DNA of 64,000 nt, from NCBI GenBank assembly GCA_002271215.1, contig CP018628.1:2480001-2544000 (forward strand), read 5' to 3'. The DNA comes from Lelliottia jeotgali. GTDB lineage: Bacteria; Pseudomonadota; Gammaproteobacteria; Enterobacterales; Enterobacteriaceae. Positions 38,478-50,576 of the stretch are shown here, piece after piece (position 1 is the first letter of the stretch; the number at the start of each line of letters is the position of its first letter). A program made the position numbers and the translations under genes. The notes under the pieces are model-generated. The model had not been told where the DNA came from and searched no databases. It saw nothing but the letters and a program-made list of their open reading frames with translations.

Positions 38478-39304
38478 GGCAATTTCCCGAGCGTCAGGCG
38501 GTCGTTATTGCCGTAGTCACGGCAGGTTTCGACACTCTCGTACCCTGCTGCGCAAAACAGCGCGCGCACCGCCTGCCCTTGCGTCCAGCCGTGCTCCAGC
38601 AGCAGCCAGCCGCCGGACACCAGATGTTCGCGTGCGCTGCTAATAATGTGTTCGATATCAGCAAGACCTTCGTTAGCGGCGACCAGCGCCGTCAGCGGCT
38701 CGAAACGTACATCACCCTGCGACAGATGCGGATCGTGTTGATCGATATACGGCGGATTGCTGACAATCATCTCAAATTGCTGATCTGAAACCGCACTAAA
38801 CCAGCTGCTGTGCAAAATCTGAACGTTGCGAAAATCCAGACGCTCAAGGTTACGCTGTGCCAGTTCAACCGCATCCGGCATCACGTCGACCGCCGTTACC
38901 TGACAATCCGGGCGTTCGCTCGCCAGCGCCAGCGCAATCGCGCCGGTGCCGGTGCCTAAATCCAGAATGCGACAGGAGCTATCAGGCAGACGTGCCAGCG
39001 CCTGTTCCACCAGACATTCCGTGTCCGGACGCGGGATCAACGTGGCCGCTGAGACATACAGCGGCAGCGACCAGAACTCCCGCTCGCCGGTCAAATGCGC
39101 CACCGGCTCACCCGTTTTACGACGGGCCAGCAGCATTGCAAGCTGTTGTTCTTGCGCGGCGGTCAGTTGCGTCTCGCCGAACGCCAGAATAAACGTCCGC
39201 GCCTTGCCGGTAACATGTTCCAGCAAGATTTCGGCATCGCGACGCGGGCTTTCACTGGTGGAAAGCTCGCTCACGGCGGCGCGTAACCAGGCCTGAAAAT
39301 CCAT
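38474..39304 (-). CDS. prmC: Release factor glutamine methyltransferase
   Basis: 276 aa. Methylates the glutamine of the GGQ motif in release factors RF1 and RF2 using S-adenosylmethionine, raising termination efficiency. The N-terminal helical substrate-binding domain is followed by a Rossmann methyltransferase with the SAM loop LDLGTGTGAIALAL (about 115-128) and catalytic NPPY (183-186). Its start overlaps the prfA stop by one base (TAATG), coupling it to its substrate gene. Confidence 0.97.
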   Translation of the reverse strand: MDFQAWLRAAVSELSTSESPRRDAEILLEHVTGKARTFILAFGETQLTAAQEQQLAMLLARRKTGEPVAHLTGEREFWSLPLYVSAATLIPRPDTECLVEQALARLPDSSCRILDLGTGTGAIALALASERPDCQVTAVDVMPDAVELAQRNLERLDFRNVQILHSSWFSAVSDQQFEMIVSNPPYIDQHDPHLSQGDVRFEPLTALVAANEGLADIEHIISSAREHLVSGGWLLLEHGWTQGQAVRALFCAAGYESVETCRDYGNNDRLTLGKLP

Positions 39305-40386
39305 TAGTCCTGCTCAGCCAGCGCTGCCAGCTGATCGGCCTGGAATTCCTGCACGATAGGCTCGATCAAGGAATCGAGTTTGCCTTCCATCGTCTCGTCC
39401 AGACGGTAAATCGTCAGGTTGATACGGTGGTCAGTCACGCGCCCCTGCGGGAAGTTATAGGTGCGGTTACGATCGCTGCGATCGCCGCTGCCCAACAGGT
39501 TGCGGCGGGTTGAGGCTTCGGCCTGCTGACGTTTAGCGATTTCGGCGGCTCGAATGCGCGAGCCCAGAACCGACAAGGCTTTAGCTTTGTTTTTGTGCTG
39601 CGAACGCTCGTCCTGACACTCCACCACAATGCCCGTTGGCAAGTGGGTGATACGGATCGCGGAATCAGTGGTGTTAACGTGCTGGCCGCCCGCACCAGAG
39701 GAACGGAAGGTATCAATACGCAGATCGCCTGGGTTGATATCCGGCAGTTCAGCCTCTGGCACTTCAGGCAGGACAGCAACGGTACACGCTGACGTGTGGA
39801 TACGTCCCTGCGATTCGGTCGCCGGAACGCGCTGCACGCGATGGCCGCCGGATTCAAACTTCAGACGGCCATAAACGCCATCGCCGCTAATTTTGGCGAT
39901 CACTTCTTTATATCCACCGTGCTCGCCTTCGTTGGCGCTCATGATTTCGACACGCCAGCGGCGAGATTCCGCATAGCGGCTGTACATACGGAACAGATCG
40001 CCCGCAAACAGCGCGGCTTCGTCACCGCCGGTTCCGGCACGCACTTCGACAAACGCATTGCGCTCATCATCCGGGTCTTTCGGCAGCAGCAGAACCTGGA
40101 GCTGTTGCTCCATCTCTTCCGCACGAGCTTTGGCGTCCTGCAACTCTTCCTGCGCCATTTCGCGCATTTCAGGGTCGTCGAGCATCATCTGCGCAGTTTC
40201 AATATCTTCCTGAATCTGGCGCCAGTCGGTAAAACAACGCGCAACGTCACTCAGCTGCGCATATTCGCGCGACAGGGCGCGAAAACGATCCTGGTCAGCA
40301 ATAGTCGCGGCATCGCCGAGCAGGGCCTGAACTTCTTCATGGCGCTCGTACAGAGCTTCCAGTTTGGCGACGATAGAGGGCTTCAT
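39304..40386 (-). CDS. prfA: Peptide chain release factor 1
   Basis: 360 aa, standard length. Recognises UAA and UAG stop codons through the PAT tripeptide (188-190 in [10 protein letters not shown]) and triggers peptide release with the universal GGQ (233-235 in [12 protein letters not shown]). The glutamine is the PrmC methylation site, and prmC follows directly. It lies 41 bp downstream of hemA. Confidence 0.99.
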   Translation of the reverse strand: MKPSIVAKLEALYERHEEVQALLGDAATIADQDRFRALSREYAQLSDVARCFTDWRQIQEDIETAQMMLDDPEMREMAQEELQDAKARAEEMEQQLQVLLLPKDPDDERNAFVEVRAGTGGDEAALFAGDLFRMYSRYAESRRWRVEIMSANEGEHGGYKEVIAKISGDGVYGRLKFESGGHRVQRVPATESQGRIHTSACTVAVLPEVPEAELPDINPGDLRIDTFRSSGAGGQHVNTTDSAIRITHLPTGIVVECQDERSQHKNKAKALSVLGSRIRAAEIAKRQQAEASTRRNLLGSGDRSDRNRTYNFPQGRVTDHRINLTIYRLDETMEGKLDSLIEPIVQEFQADQLAALAEQD

Positions 40387-40427
40387 AGGCGTAAATGCAC
40401 CTTGTAATAGAAAATGGGTGTGTGGCG

Positions 40428-41684
40428 CTATTCCAGCCCGAGGCTGTTGCGCAGAAGGTTCAGGCGTTCATCATCCCCGTCACGGGCAGCCTGTTGAAGT
40501 GATTTGGTTGGGGCATGGATTAACCGGTTGGTCAGTTTCCACGCCAGGTCCTGCATAATAATCTGCGGATCGCCGCCCTGTTCAAGGGCTGCCATCGCTT
40601 TGGCGGTCAGATCGTCACGTACCTGTTCCGCCTGACCACGGTATTCGCGAATCGTCTCACTGGCGCTTTGCGCGCGCAGCCAGGCCATAAATTCGCTGGA
40701 TTCTTGCTCGACGATTGTTTCTGCCTGCACCGCCGCCGCTTTACGCTGGGCGAGGTTATGCGAAATGATGCTTTGCAGATCGTCAACGCTGTATAAATAG
40801 GCGTTTGCCAGCTTGCCCACTTCGGGTTCGACGTCGCGCGGAACGGCAATATCCACCAGCAGCATGGGCTGATTACGACGCGATTTCAGCGCACGCTCCA
40901 CCATCCCTTTGCCAATAATCGGCAGTGGGCTGGCGGTTGAACTGATAATAATGTCCGCGTCTTTCAGGCGTTCATCGATGTCGCTGAGGGCAATCACCTC
41001 TGCGCCCACTTCATCTGCCAATACCTGTGCGCGCTCACGGGTTCGGTTGGCAATAATCATCTGCTTGACCTTATGTTCGCGCAGATGACGCGCCACCAGC
41101 TCAATGGTTTCACCTGCGCCGACAAGCAGCACGGTAACGGTTGAGAGTGATTCAAAAATTTGACGCGCAAGGGTACAGGCTGCGAAGGCAACGGAAACCG
41201 CACTGGCACCAATGTCGGTTTCGGTTCGCACACGCTTAGCGACGGAGAAGGATTTCTGGAACATACGTTCCAGTTCGCTGGCTTTTAAATGCCCTTTTTG
41301 AGAATCAGCAAAGGCTTTTTTGACCTGACCGAGGATCTGAGGTTCGCCAAGGACCAGCGAATCGAGGCCGCTGGCGACGCGCATAAGATGGCTGACCGCA
41401 TCATTATCATGATGCCAGTACAGGCTGTTGCGCAGCTCTTCTTCGTTCAAATTGTGGTATTCACACAACCAGCGAATGAGGGCTTCATGCAGATTGTCTT
41501 GTTCTTCAACGCTCAGGTATAGCTCGGTACGGTTGCAGGTAGAGAGCACCACGCCGCCTTGCACCATCGGTTGCGCAAGCAGGCTATCCAGCGCCTGGTC
41601 GAGCGTATCCGGCGAAAACGTTACGCGTTCTCGCAGCGAAACCGGGGCTGTTTTGTGGTTGATACCGAGTGCTAAAAGGGTCAT
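40428..41684 (-). CDS. hemA: Glutamyl-tRNA reductase
   Basis: 418 aa. Reduces glutamyl-tRNA to glutamate-1-semialdehyde with NADPH, the first committed step of heme synthesis by the C5 pathway. Catalytic Cys50 lies in STCNRTELY, and the NADPH-binding stretch [17 protein letters not shown] in the middle. The N-terminus [14 protein letters not shown] is the degron-bearing end, with Lys11 where feedback proteolysis is tuned in Salmonella. The frame is open to 41732, but homology begins at the ATG at 41684. Divergent from lolB. Confidence 0.97.
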   Translation of the reverse strand: MTLLALGINHKTAPVSLRERVTFSPDTLDQALDSLLAQPMVQGGVVLSTCNRTELYLSVEEQDNLHEALIRWLCEYHNLNEEELRNSLYWHHDNDAVSHLMRVASGLDSLVLGEPQILGQVKKAFADSQKGHLKASELERMFQKSFSVAKRVRTETDIGASAVSVAFAACTLARQIFESLSTVTVLLVGAGETIELVARHLREHKVKQMIIANRTRERAQVLADEVGAEVIALSDIDERLKDADIIISSTASPLPIIGKGMVERALKSRRNQPMLLVDIAVPRDVEPEVGKLANAYLYSVDDLQSIISHNLAQRKAAAVQAETIVEQESSEFMAWLRAQSASETIREYRGQAEQVRDDLTAKAMAALEQGGDPQIIMQDLAWKLTNRLIHAPTKSLQQAARDGDDERLNLLRNSLGLE

Positions 41685-41894
41685 GTGAGCGGGAGTAGTA
41701 CCAGCGTTAATAAGGTTAGCAGGTCGCATCATACAGGATGCGCGAGATCAATAAAAGAGAGCGCCCCCTTTCGGAGTAATAGGCCGTCCAGGCTAATTTC
41801 ATGATTTAAGACAATATGAACGTAGACGCTGCCACCGCCCGGCGCTAGCATTAAGGGTTATAACTGCAACGCATCTCAAGGATTTGTCACGACT

Positions 41895-42506
41895 ATGGCC
41901 CGATTGATTCGCTTGTTACCGCTGGCGGCGCTGGTACTCACCGCCTGCTCGATTACTCCGCCCAAGGGCCCCGGCAAAAGTCCTGACTCCCCGCAGTGGC
42001 GTCAGCACCAGCAAGAAGTACGCAATTTAAGTCAATATCAGACGCGCGGCGCGTTTGCTTATCTGTCCGATCAGCAAAAAGTCTACGCCCGCTTCTTCTG
42101 GCAGCAAACCGGGCAGGATCGCTATCGCCTGCTGCTCCTGAACCCGCTTGGCAGCACTGAACTTGAGCTGAACGCTCAGCCGGGTACCGCGCAGATCACC
42201 GACAATAAAGGTCAGCATTACACCGCGACGGACGCCGAAGAGATGATCGGCAAACTGACCGGAATGCCTATTCCGCTCAACAGTCTGCGTCAGTGGATCC
42301 TCGGCCTGCCGGGTGACGCCACGGATTACAAACTTGACGACCAGTACCGCCTGAGCGAACTGAACTACACCCAGAACGGCAAAACCTGGAAAGTGGTGTA
42401 TGGCGGCTACGACAGCGCAAGCAAACCAGCGTTGCCGGCTAATATGGAGCTGACGGAAGGCGGCCAGCGTATCAAGCTCAAAATGGATAACTGGATCGTT
42501 AAATGA
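41895..42506 (+). CDS. lolB: Outer membrane lipoprotein receptor LolB
   Basis: 203 aa lipoprotein. The lipobox LTAC puts the lipidated cysteine at residue 18. It accepts lipoproteins from periplasmic LolA and inserts them into the outer membrane. The family region [23 protein letters not shown] and the C-terminal [14 protein letters not shown] match E. coli LolB. The N-terminus is about four residues shorter than in E. coli. Its stop codon overlaps the ispE start (ATGA). Confidence 0.96.
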   Translation: MARLIRLLPLAALVLTACSITPPKGPGKSPDSPQWRQHQQEVRNLSQYQTRGAFAYLSDQQKVYARFFWQQTGQDRYRLLLLNPLGSTELELNAQPGTAQITDNKGQHYTATDAEEMIGKLTGMPIPLNSLRQWILGLPGDATDYKLDDQYRLSELNYTQNGKTWKVVYGGYDSASKPALPANMELTEGGQRIKLKMDNWIVK

Positions 42507-43372
42507 TGACCCAATGGCCCTCTCCGGCAAAGCTGAACCTGTTTTTGTACATCACCGGGCAACGCGCTGACGGTTATCACCTGCTGCAGACGCTGTTTCA
42601 GTTTGTCGATTATGGCGACACGATTTCTATCACTCCACGCAATGACGGACAAATTCAGCTGCTGACACCTGTCGAAGGTGTGGCGCATGAAGATAACCTC
42701 ATCATACGTGCGACGCGGTTGCTGATTAAGGCGGCTGATGAGTCACATCGTCTTCCGCCAGGAAGCGGGGCTGATATCAGTGTTGAGAAACGTCTGCCGA
42801 TGGGCGGCGGTCTGGGTGGTGGGTCTTCCAATGCGGCAACCATACTGGTCGCACTCAACCATCTGTGGGGCTGTGGGCTTTCGTCTGATGAACTGGCCGC
42901 GCTGGGGCTGACACTTGGGGCGGATGTCCCGGTGTTCGTTCGGGGTCATGCGGCCTTTGCCGAAGGCGTCGGTGAGATCCTCACCCCGGCTGAACCTGCA
43001 GAAAAATGGTATCTCATTGCTCACCCTGGCGTAAGCATTCCTACCCCGGTCATTTTCAACGATCCGGCCTTAAAACGGGACACACCTGTACGGTCAATAG
43101 AAACGTTACTAAAATGTGAATTCAGCAACGATTGCGAGGTTATCGCAAGAAAACGTTTTCGCGAGGTTGATGCGGTGCTTTCCTGGCTGTTAGAATACGC
43201 CCCGTCGCGCCTGACTGGCACAGGATCCTGTGTTTTTGCTGAATTTGACACCGAATCCGCCGCACGTCAGGTGCTAGAGCAAGCCCCGGAATGGCTGCAT
43301 GGTTTTGTGGCGCGAGGGATGAACACTTCCCCGCTACAGCAGACCATTCTGGCGCAGACTGAGTTTCGGTGA
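42503..43372 (+). CDS. ispE: 4-diphosphocytidyl-2-C-methyl-D-erythritol kinase
   Basis: 289 aa, six residues longer than the E. coli protein at the C-terminus. GHMP kinase that phosphorylates CDP-methylerythritol in the non-mevalonate isoprenoid pathway. The ATP loop [14 protein letters not shown] is at about residues 97-110, and the substrate aspartate region [18 protein letters not shown] is intact. The first of two ATGs overlaps the lolB stop by 4 nt and matches the E. coli start. Confidence 0.97.
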   Translation: MMTQWPSPAKLNLFLYITGQRADGYHLLQTLFQFVDYGDTISITPRNDGQIQLLTPVEGVAHEDNLIIRATRLLIKAADESHRLPPGSGADISVEKRLPMGGGLGGGSSNAATILVALNHLWGCGLSSDELAALGLTLGADVPVFVRGHAAFAEGVGEILTPAEPAEKWYLIAHPGVSIPTPVIFNDPALKRDTPVRSIETLLKCEFSNDCEVIARKRFREVDAVLSWLLEYAPSRLTGTGSCVFAEFDTESAARQVLEQAPEWLHGFVARGMNTSPLQQTILAQTEFR

Positions 43373-43428
43373 CAACGTCACCCTGTTCCAGACGTTGCAT
43401 CGCGCTCTTTAATACACCGCCTGGATAG

Positions 43429-44445
<1,017 letters not shown>

Positions 44446-44458
44446 TCGAACACGGCTC

Positions 44459-44484
44459 AAAAACCCGCTGCGGCGGGTTTTTTT
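44459..44484 (+). terminator. Rho-independent terminator of prs
   Basis: ACCCGC/GCGGGT stem (44463-44468 and 44473-44478) with a TGCG loop and a T run, 13 bp after the prs stop codon. Confidence 0.92.
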
Positions 44485-44568
44485 GTTTATTATCTTTATT
44501 TGTATGATTAATACCTCCTTCACCTGCCATTCACATGACAGATGATGTGCTCACGGATAACGAGAATT

Positions 44569-46248
44569 GTGAAAAATATAACCTCCTCACACGTTCTGCC
44601 TTTTCGCGCCCTCATCGACGCCTGCTGGAAAGAAAAATACACCTCATCACGTTTTCTACGTGATGTTATCGCCGGGATAACCGTCGGGATTATTGCCATT
44701 CCGCTGGCAATGGCGCTGGCGATTGGCAGCGGCGTGGCTCCTCAGTACGGGCTATATACCTCGGCAGTTGCCGGGATTGTCATCGCCCTGACCGGCGGTT
44801 CGCGCTTTAGTGTCTCCGGCCCGACGGCGGCTTTTGTGGTGATCCTCTACCCGGTTTCCCAGCAATTTGGTCTGGCGGGTCTACTGGTTGCGACGCTGAT
44901 GTCTGGGGTATTTTTGATTCTGTTTGGCCTGGCACGCTTTGGTCGGTTGATCGAGTACATCCCCCTTTCCGTGACGCTCGGCTTTACCTCCGGGATCGGT
45001 ATCACCATCGGGACCATGCAAATCAAAGATTTCCTCGGTTTGCAGCTCACGCACGTTCCTGAACACTATCTGCAAAAGGTCGGGGCGCTGTTTATGGCTC
45101 TGCCAACGGCGAATCTGGGCGATGCGGCGATCGGCATCGTCACGCTCGGCACGTTAATTCTCTGGCCACGACTGGGTATCCGCCTGCCGGGGCATCTTCC
45201 TGCGCTGCTGCTGGGCTGTGCGGTGATGGGCGTGGTGAATCTTCTCGGCGGACACGTCGCGACTATCGGCTCCCAGTTCCACTATATTCTGGCGGACGGT
45301 TCGCAGGGCAACGGCATTCCGCAGCTTCTGCCACAGTTAGTGCTGCCGTGGAACTTACCCGGCTCGAACTTCACGCTGAGCTGGGATTCTCTGCGCGCCC
45401 TGCTACCGGCTGCATTCTCGATGGCGATGCTCGGCGCAATTGAATCGCTGCTCTGCGCGGTGGTGCTCGACGGCATGACCGGCACCAAGCACAAAGCCAA
45501 CAGTGAGCTGGTCGGTCAGGGGCTGGGCAATATTATCGCGCCATTCTTTGGCGGTATTACTGCCACAGCCGCCATTGCCCGTTCCGCCGCTAACGTCCGC
45601 GCCGGGGCGACCTCGCCGGTGTCTGCCGTGATTCACTCCCTGCTGGTGATCCTTGCCCTGCTCGCGCTCGCCCCTCTGCTCTCATGGCTGCCGCTCTCTG
45701 CGATGGCCGCTCTGCTGCTGATGGTGGCGTGGAACATGAGCGAGGCGCATAAAGTGGTGCATCTCCTGCGCCGTGCGCCGAAAGACGACATCATCGTGAT
45801 GCTGATTTGCATGTCGCTGACGGTACTGTTTGACATGGTGATCGCCATCAGCGTCGGGATTGTACTGGCGTCGCTGCTGTTTATGCGCCGCATTGCGCAG
45901 ATGACCCGTCTTGCACCGGTGAATGTTGAGGTTCCGGACGATGTGCTGGTGCTGCGCGTTATCGGCCCGCTGTTCTTTGCGGCGGCAGAAGGATTATTCA
46001 GCGATTTGGAATCACGTATCGCAGGAAAACGTATTGTGGTGCTGAAGTGGGACGCGGTGCCGGTGCTCGATGCTGGCGGGCTGGATGCTTTTCAGCGCTT
46101 TGTGAATCGCCTGCCGGACGGCTGCGAGCTGCGTGTCAGTAATCTGGAATTCCAGCCCCTGCGCACTATGGCGCGCGCTGGCGTCCAGCCGATCCCTGGC
46201 CGCCTGGCGTTCTACCCGAATCGCGATGCGGCGTTAGCGGATCTCTGA
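44569..46248 (+). CDS. dauA: C4-dicarboxylic acid transporter DauA (SulP family)
   Basis: 559 aa from the GTG at 44569, the same length as E. coli DauA (YchM); an ATG nine codons earlier lacks a ribosome-binding site. Inner membrane SLC26/SulP transporter that takes up succinate and other C4 acids aerobically at acidic pH. The membrane domain covers about 20-420, with the SulP signature [19 protein letters not shown]. The C-terminal STAS domain (about 440-550) contains [14 protein letters not shown]. Confidence 0.95.
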   Translation: MKNITSSHVLPFRALIDACWKEKYTSSRFLRDVIAGITVGIIAIPLAMALAIGSGVAPQYGLYTSAVAGIVIALTGGSRFSVSGPTAAFVVILYPVSQQFGLAGLLVATLMSGVFLILFGLARFGRLIEYIPLSVTLGFTSGIGITIGTMQIKDFLGLQLTHVPEHYLQKVGALFMALPTANLGDAAIGIVTLGTLILWPRLGIRLPGHLPALLLGCAVMGVVNLLGGHVATIGSQFHYILADGSQGNGIPQLLPQLVLPWNLPGSNFTLSWDSLRALLPAAFSMAMLGAIESLLCAVVLDGMTGTKHKANSELVGQGLGNIIAPFFGGITATAAIARSAANVRAGATSPVSAVIHSLLVILALLALAPLLSWLPLSAMAALLLMVAWNMSEAHKVVHLLRRAPKDDIIVMLICMSLTVLFDMVIAISVGIVLASLLFMRRIAQMTRLAPVNVEVPDDVLVLRVIGPLFFAAAEGLFSDLESRIAGKRIVVLKWDAVPVLDAGGLDAFQRFVNRLPDGCELRVSNLEFQPLRTMARAGVQPIPGRLAFYPNRDAALADL

Positions 46249-46298
46249 TACAACAACGACTCCCTGGGGAGCCGTTGTCACAATCGTTCTTTGAATTT

Positions 46299-46334
46299 TG
46301 TAGGCCGGGTAAGGCGAAGCCGCCACCCGGCAAT
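46299..46334. repeat. REP element
   Basis: GTAGGCCGGGTAAGGCGAAGCCGCCACCCGGCAA palindrome between the convergent genes dauA and ychH. Confidence 0.8.
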
Positions 46335-46344
46335 AAGCATCGAG

Positions 46345-46620
46345 CTAGCTATGTTTATGCTGATCGCGACGGCAACGTTTGTCGTAGTGACGCACCCACC
46401 AGTATCGGTCGCTGACCTGCTCATGACCACTCACACGCGCTCCTGCCAGCCACAGAACTGCACCTAAGAAGATGCTCAGAACCGCGCCATGCGCGAAATA
46501 TTGCGGGAGGTCAAGCTGCGGTAACTGGTTTAAAATAGAGTAACCCACACCTGCTACCATCACGAACAGGCCCAATCCCATTAGCACGTTACCGAGTCGT
46601 GAAGCGTTTCTGCGTTTCAT
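46345..46620 (-). CDS. ychH: Stress-induced membrane protein YchH
   Basis: 91 aa with two membrane helices (about 10-30 and 42-62). The DUF2583 family C-terminus SDRYWWVRHYDKRCRRD is nearly identical to E. coli YchH. The frame runs 22 codons upstream, but the ATG at 46620 begins the conserved KRRNASRLGNVLMGLG and has GGAGG upstream. Divergent from pth. Confidence 0.93.
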   Translation of the reverse strand: MKRRNASRLGNVLMGLGLFVMVAGVGYSILNQLPQLDLPQYFAHGAVLSIFLGAVLWLAGARVSGHEQVSDRYWWVRHYDKRCRRDQHKHS

Positions 46621-46891
46621 ATGCCACCTCCGGAACCTGGGTTGCAGGGAAAATGTCCCTAATCCTTGTGTGTAAAGTATAGACAACGGGTCTTTTATGA
46701 GTTGCGTGAATGATCACAATAATGAGTACAATCGAGACAAAAGTTTACAAATAAGCGACTGAACCGCTTGAAATTCTAATGGTTCAAATGAGTCATTATT
46801 CAATTTCACCCCTACCTGTCGCAGAATTTTGTCAAGCGGCGCGGCAACCAGTAAACTACGCGGCAAATCTGGAATCTTTAGGAATTGAAAC

Positions 46892-47476
46892 GTGACGATT
46901 AAACTGATTGTCGGCCTTGCCAACCCGGGCGCTGAATATGCGGCGACTCGCCATAACGCCGGTGCGTGGTATGTTGATTTGCTGGCCGAGCGGTTACGTG
47001 CCCCCTTACGTGAAGAGCCGAAATTTTATGGCTATACCTCGCGTATCAATCTCGCGGGAGCGGATGTGCGTCTGCTGGTTCCGACCACCTTTATGAATTT
47101 GAGTGGCAAAGCGGTCGCGGCAATGGCGACATTTTATCGCATCAATCCGGACGAAATTCTGGTCGCGCACGATGAGCTGGACTTACCGCCGGGCGTTGCC
47201 AGATTCAAACTTGGCGGCGGTCACGGCGGTCATAATGGACTGAAAGACATCATCAGCAAGCTCGGCAATAACCCGAACTTTCACCGTTTACGCGTGGGAA
47301 TCGGCCATCCGGGCGATAAAAACAAAGTTGTCGGTTTTGTGCTGGGCAAACCTCCTGCTTCCGAGCAAAAGCTAATCGACGATGCAGTAGACGAAGCGGT
47401 GCGCTGTACCGAGGTTTGGCTTAACGAGGGTTTAACCAAAGCGACGAACCGCCTGCATACCTTTAAAGCGCAGTAG
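46892..47476 (+). CDS. pth: Peptidyl-tRNA hydrolase
   Basis: 194 aa, GTG start as in E. coli, with AGGA upstream. Frees tRNA from peptidyl-tRNAs dropped by ribosomes; essential in E. coli. Active-site residues lie in [16 protein letters not shown] (Asn10, His20), [10 protein letters not shown] (Asp93) and [13 protein letters not shown] (Asn114). ychF follows 126 bp later. Confidence 0.98.
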   Translation: MTIKLIVGLANPGAEYAATRHNAGAWYVDLLAERLRAPLREEPKFYGYTSRINLAGADVRLLVPTTFMNLSGKAVAAMATFYRINPDEILVAHDELDLPPGVARFKLGGGHGGHNGLKDIISKLGNNPNFHRLRVGIGHPGDKNKVVGFVLGKPPASEQKLIDDAVDEAVRCTEVWLNEGLTKATNRLHTFKAQ

Positions 47477-47602
47477 TCGGCGCGATACGGCATTTTTACC
47501 GCGCGTGGCGCAGGTTACGTGTATAATAGGCGTAGTTATTTACTTTTCTTCAATCGGTTAACACTAACGGGTTGAATATCAAGACATTAAGGTGATTTAA
47601 AG

Positions 47603-48694
47603 ATGGGATTTAAATGCGGTATCGTTGGCCTGCCAAACGTTGGCAAATCCACCCTGTTTAACGCGCTCACCAAAGCGGGCATCGAAGCAGCAAACTTCCC
47701 GTTCTGTACGATCGAGCCAAACACCGGTGTTGTGCCAATGCCCGATCCGCGTCTGGATCAGCTCGCCGAAATCGTTAAACCACAGCGTATTCTGCCAACC
47801 ACTATGGAATTCGTGGACATCGCCGGCCTGGTAAAAGGCGCGTCTAAAGGCGAAGGTCTGGGCAACCAGTTCCTGACCAACATCCGTGAAACCGAAGCCA
47901 TCGGCCACGTTGTACGTTGCTTCGAGAACGACAATATCATTCACGTGAATAATAAAGTCGATCCTGCTGACGATATTGACGTTATCAATACCGAGTTAGC
48001 GTTGTCTGACCTCGACACCTGCGAACGCGCTATTCACCGCGTCCAGAAACGTGCAAAAGGCGGCGACAAAGACGCTAAAGCTGAACTGGCTGCGCTGGAA
48101 AAATGTCTGCCACAGCTGGAAAACGCAGGCATGCTGCGCGCGCTGGCGTTGACTGATGAAGACAAAGCGGCGATCAAATACCTGAGCTTCCTGACCCTGA
48201 AGCCGACCATGTACATTGCCAACGTCAACGAAGACGGTTTCGAGAACAACCCGTATCTCGATAAAGTGCGTGAAATCGCCGCTGGCGAAGGCTCTGTGGT
48301 TGTTGCCGTGTGTGCCGCCGTTGAGTCGGACATTGCTGAGCTGGACGATGCCGATCGTGAAGAGTTCATGGCTGAGCTGGGAATTGAAGAACCCGGCCTG
48401 AACCGCGTTATCCGCGCGGGTTACGAACTGCTGAACCTGCAAACTTACTTCACCGCTGGCGTGAAAGAAGTCCGTGCGTGGACCATCCCTGTAGGTGCAA
48501 CCGCTCCGCAGGCCGCGGGTAAAATTCACACCGACTTCGAAAAAGGCTTTATCCGCGCTCAGACTATCGCGTTCGAAGACTTCATCACCTACAAAGGTGA
48601 ACAAGGCGCGAAAGAAGCCGGCAAGATGCGTGCAGAAGGTAAAGACTATATCGTTAAAGATGGCGACGTGATGAACTTCTTGTTTAACGTTTAA
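47603..48694 (+). CDS. ychF: Redox-responsive ATPase YchF (Obg family)
   Basis: 363 aa, standard length. Ribosome-associated P-loop protein that hydrolyses ATP rather than GTP. P-loop [14 protein letters not shown] at about residues 8-21, then [17 protein letters not shown]. In place of the GTP-specific NKxD motif it has NVNEDG, as expected for YchF/OLA1. A C-terminal TGS domain (about 280-360) follows. Near the start codon, TATAAT occurs at 47522-47527. A terminator follows. Confidence 0.97.
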   Translation: MGFKCGIVGLPNVGKSTLFNALTKAGIEAANFPFCTIEPNTGVVPMPDPRLDQLAEIVKPQRILPTTMEFVDIAGLVKGASKGEGLGNQFLTNIRETEAIGHVVRCFENDNIIHVNNKVDPADDIDVINTELALSDLDTCERAIHRVQKRAKGGDKDAKAELAALEKCLPQLENAGMLRALALTDEDKAAIKYLSFLTLKPTMYIANVNEDGFENNPYLDKVREIAAGEGSVVVAVCAAVESDIAELDDADREEFMAELGIEEPGLNRVIRAGYELLNLQTYFTAGVKEVRAWTIPVGATAPQAAGKIHTDFEKGFIRAQTIAFEDFITYKGEQGAKEAGKMRAEGKDYIVKDGDVMNFLFNV

Positions 48695-48716
48695 TCGTTA
48701 CCTTCGCTATGCAAAT

Positions 48717-48741
48717 ATCCACGCTCCGGCGTGGATTTTTT
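48717..48741 (+). terminator. Rho-independent terminator of ychF
   Basis: ATCCACGC/GCGTGGAT stem (48717-48724 and 48729-48736) and T run, 22 bp after the ychF stop codon. It also marks the end of the long K-12-like stretch. Confidence 0.92.
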
Positions 48742-48838
48742 GTTTGTGTATACGCCATCCAGCAAACTGGATTTGTCGCTCGACTCCCTGTCTTTATCTA
48801 TACTCCACCTCACCCTTACTAAAGACATAAGGTTACCT

Positions 48839-49189
48839 GTGTTCGCCACTATTCTTGTTGCGGTTGTTGCCGCCATTCATCTCTACATTCTGGTTCTCGA
48901 AATGTTTTTTTGGAATACAAAAACCGGTCGCAAGGCTTTTAAACTCAGCGCGGATTTTGCGCGCGAAACCCGCGTACTGGCCGCAAATCAGGGGCTGTAC
49001 AACGGATTTCTGGCGGCAGGCTTACTGTGGGGCTTATGGCTTGGCGAGCGCGGTATTTCGGTTATCTTCTTCTTTCTGATCTGCGTGTTGATAGCGGGAG
49101 TTTTTGGTGCGGTAACGGCCAGCCGAAAGATTCTCTATGTGCAGGCGCTTCCGGCATTGGCCGCAATGATGGCTCTGCTGGTTCGTTGA
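48839..49189 (+). CDS. DUF1304 family membrane protein
   Basis: 116 aa with four membrane helices (about 3-22, 52-70, 74-95, 98-115). The N-terminal AAIHLYILVLEMFFWNTKTGRKAF with a histidine and glutamate in the first helix, and the NQGLYNGFLAAGL segment, are typical of DUF1304. Function unknown. The start is taken as the GTG at 48839 with AAGG upstream; an upstream extension to 48731 would run through the ychF terminator. Confidence 0.85.
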   Translation: MFATILVAVVAAIHLYILVLEMFFWNTKTGRKAFKLSADFARETRVLAANQGLYNGFLAAGLLWGLWLGERGISVIFFFLICVLIAGVFGAVTASRKILYVQALPALAAMMALLVR

Positions 49190-49629
49190 GCGGGCCGTAA
49201 AGGTTTTCTCTCTGTTTTCCACACGGCTTTACTACGTGAACACCTCTTCCAGAAGCCGCCAAAGTACAACACAATTCTCCATCCCGCTACTGACCATGGC
49301 GTGTCGGGCATGTTTTCACATTCATCCCTTTGTGTATTACAAAAAGGCAGCAGGTTGTGTTTATTTCATTGACAACGATATTATCACCCTCCAGAACTAA
49401 ATATGAGTGGATATCCGAGCACAGCGTTCAGTGCAAACCATTTTAAGTTAAATCATCACAATATTTCGCCTTATTTTATAAAAAAATAGAGTAAACCAAT
49501 GATAAAAGAAGGTAAGTCGGAACAAAAATACTGCGTATTAAAAAAAGCAAAAGCATCGAGATTTTAACTATCGATTAAAATATTTAATGATATTATATTG
49601 TATATCCTTCGTTAACTTTAGAGTCTTCC
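49190..49629. other. AT-rich non-coding stretch
   Basis: 440 bp without a convincing gene, becoming strongly AT-rich after about 49,440. Only very short frames are present, such as a lysine-rich 22-codon one at 49499. It likely holds the promoter of the downstream unknown genes. The sharp drop in GC marks the left edge of a probable acquired patch. Confidence 0.5.
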
Positions 49630-49707
49630 ATGGGCAACAATAAAGTCAAATTTCATGGGAACTCTTATCACATTAGAAATGGAATTGTATGGATTTATCT
49701 CTGCTGA
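49630..49707 (+). CDS. Possible 25-aa leader peptide overlapping the next gene
   Basis: ATG at 49630, stop at 49705-49707; the peptide begins MGNNKVKFHGNSYHIRNG. It overlaps the start of the next gene (49689) by 19 nt in another frame. It could be a translationally coupled leader, or the N-terminus of a longer protein now separated by a frameshift. The ribosome-binding site is weak. Existence as a product is unproven. Confidence 0.25.
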   Translation: MGNNKVKFHGNSYHIRNGIVWIYLC

Positions 49708-50576
49708 AAGCCATTCTTTTTACTCCTGAATTCGGTATCGCAAGTCTTGGCGTATTGATGCTCATTTCCAGAAACATAATAAAAGCAAAAGTTCTGTCAA
49801 AATTAACCCAAGAACACAGCTACAAGGTTCTTGACAGGATCATCTTCTTTATAGGAATTGTAGCTATAATCGGGGCTTTATTTTGGGGGGTAATCAGGAT
49901 TTATGAAATACATGAGTCTGGAAAACAAAAAGCTCAGGCAAGCAACAACACTCAAACGCAGGAAAAACTCGTATCTCCTGTACTGATTGAAAAGTCGGTC
50001 AACAAAACCATCCCAGATCACACCCCTGGAACGGATTTTAAAACAGCAGACATTCATTTTAATTATATAGAAGTAACAGGATTGAAAGACCCCCTCATTG
50101 AAAAAAAAATTAATGAATACATTAAAGGAATTATTGGCGTTGATACCCTGTACGATGGCACTGAGGATTATTATATGGAGATAGTAAAATCATCCATAGA
50201 TGATAGTTTACTTAGTGCTCTTGCTGAAGGATCAATGTATGCACATGGTGCTGCAGGCGCAACAAACATCATCGCTAGCATAAATATTAGCGTAAAAAAT
50301 GGTGAGGTCATTCAGTTCAAAGATCTCTTCCGGGCTGGATATATCGACACAATAAACTCGCTAGCAAAATCCTGGTTCGCAACACAAGACTACACCAGCG
50401 ATTTTGAAAGCGTCAGCGATGACCAGTGTTTCTATATTAGCGGAAACTTTCTTTATCTGTGTTTCTCAGAATACGAAGTTGCTCCCGGCTCAGAGGGCAT
50501 TGTTAACGTCCCTATTAAGCTTGACGATATTCGGGGCATAGTTAGCAAAAATGGTCCTTTGGCTTATATTCTTTGA
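49689..50576 (+). CDS. Membrane-anchored protein with RsiV/DUF3298-like domain
   Basis: 295 aa, not recognised as a named gene. Two N-terminal membrane helices (about 8-26 and 48-71), a linker rich in Q, N and T (about 78-95), then an extracytoplasmic domain of about 190 residues. The last part, FLYLCFSEYEVAPGSEGIVNVPI, resembles the end of DUF3298 domains found in RsiV and PdaC. An earlier segment IASINISVKNGEVIQFKDLFRAGY fits the same fold. The gene is AT-rich compared with its surroundings. Only a weak GGA precedes the ATG. Confidence 0.7.
   Translation: MDLSLLKAILFTPEFGIASLGVLMLISRNIIKAKVLSKLTQEHSYKVLDRIIFFIGIVAIIGALFWGVIRIYEIHESGKQKAQASNNTQTQEKLVSPVLIEKSVNKTIPDHTPGTDFKTADIHFNYIEVTGLKDPLIEKKINEYIKGIIGVDTLYDGTEDYYMEIVKSSIDDSLLSALAEGSMYAHGAAGATNIIASINISVKNGEVIQFKDLFRAGYIDTINSLAKSWFATQDYTSDFESVSDDQCFYISGNFLYLCFSEYEVAPGSEGIVNVPIKLDDIRGIVSKNGPLAYIL

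Noticed and set aside
46700..46720. CRP site upstream of ychH
   Set aside because: Only one half-site (TCACA) fits; the other half does not match TGTGA at the required spacing.
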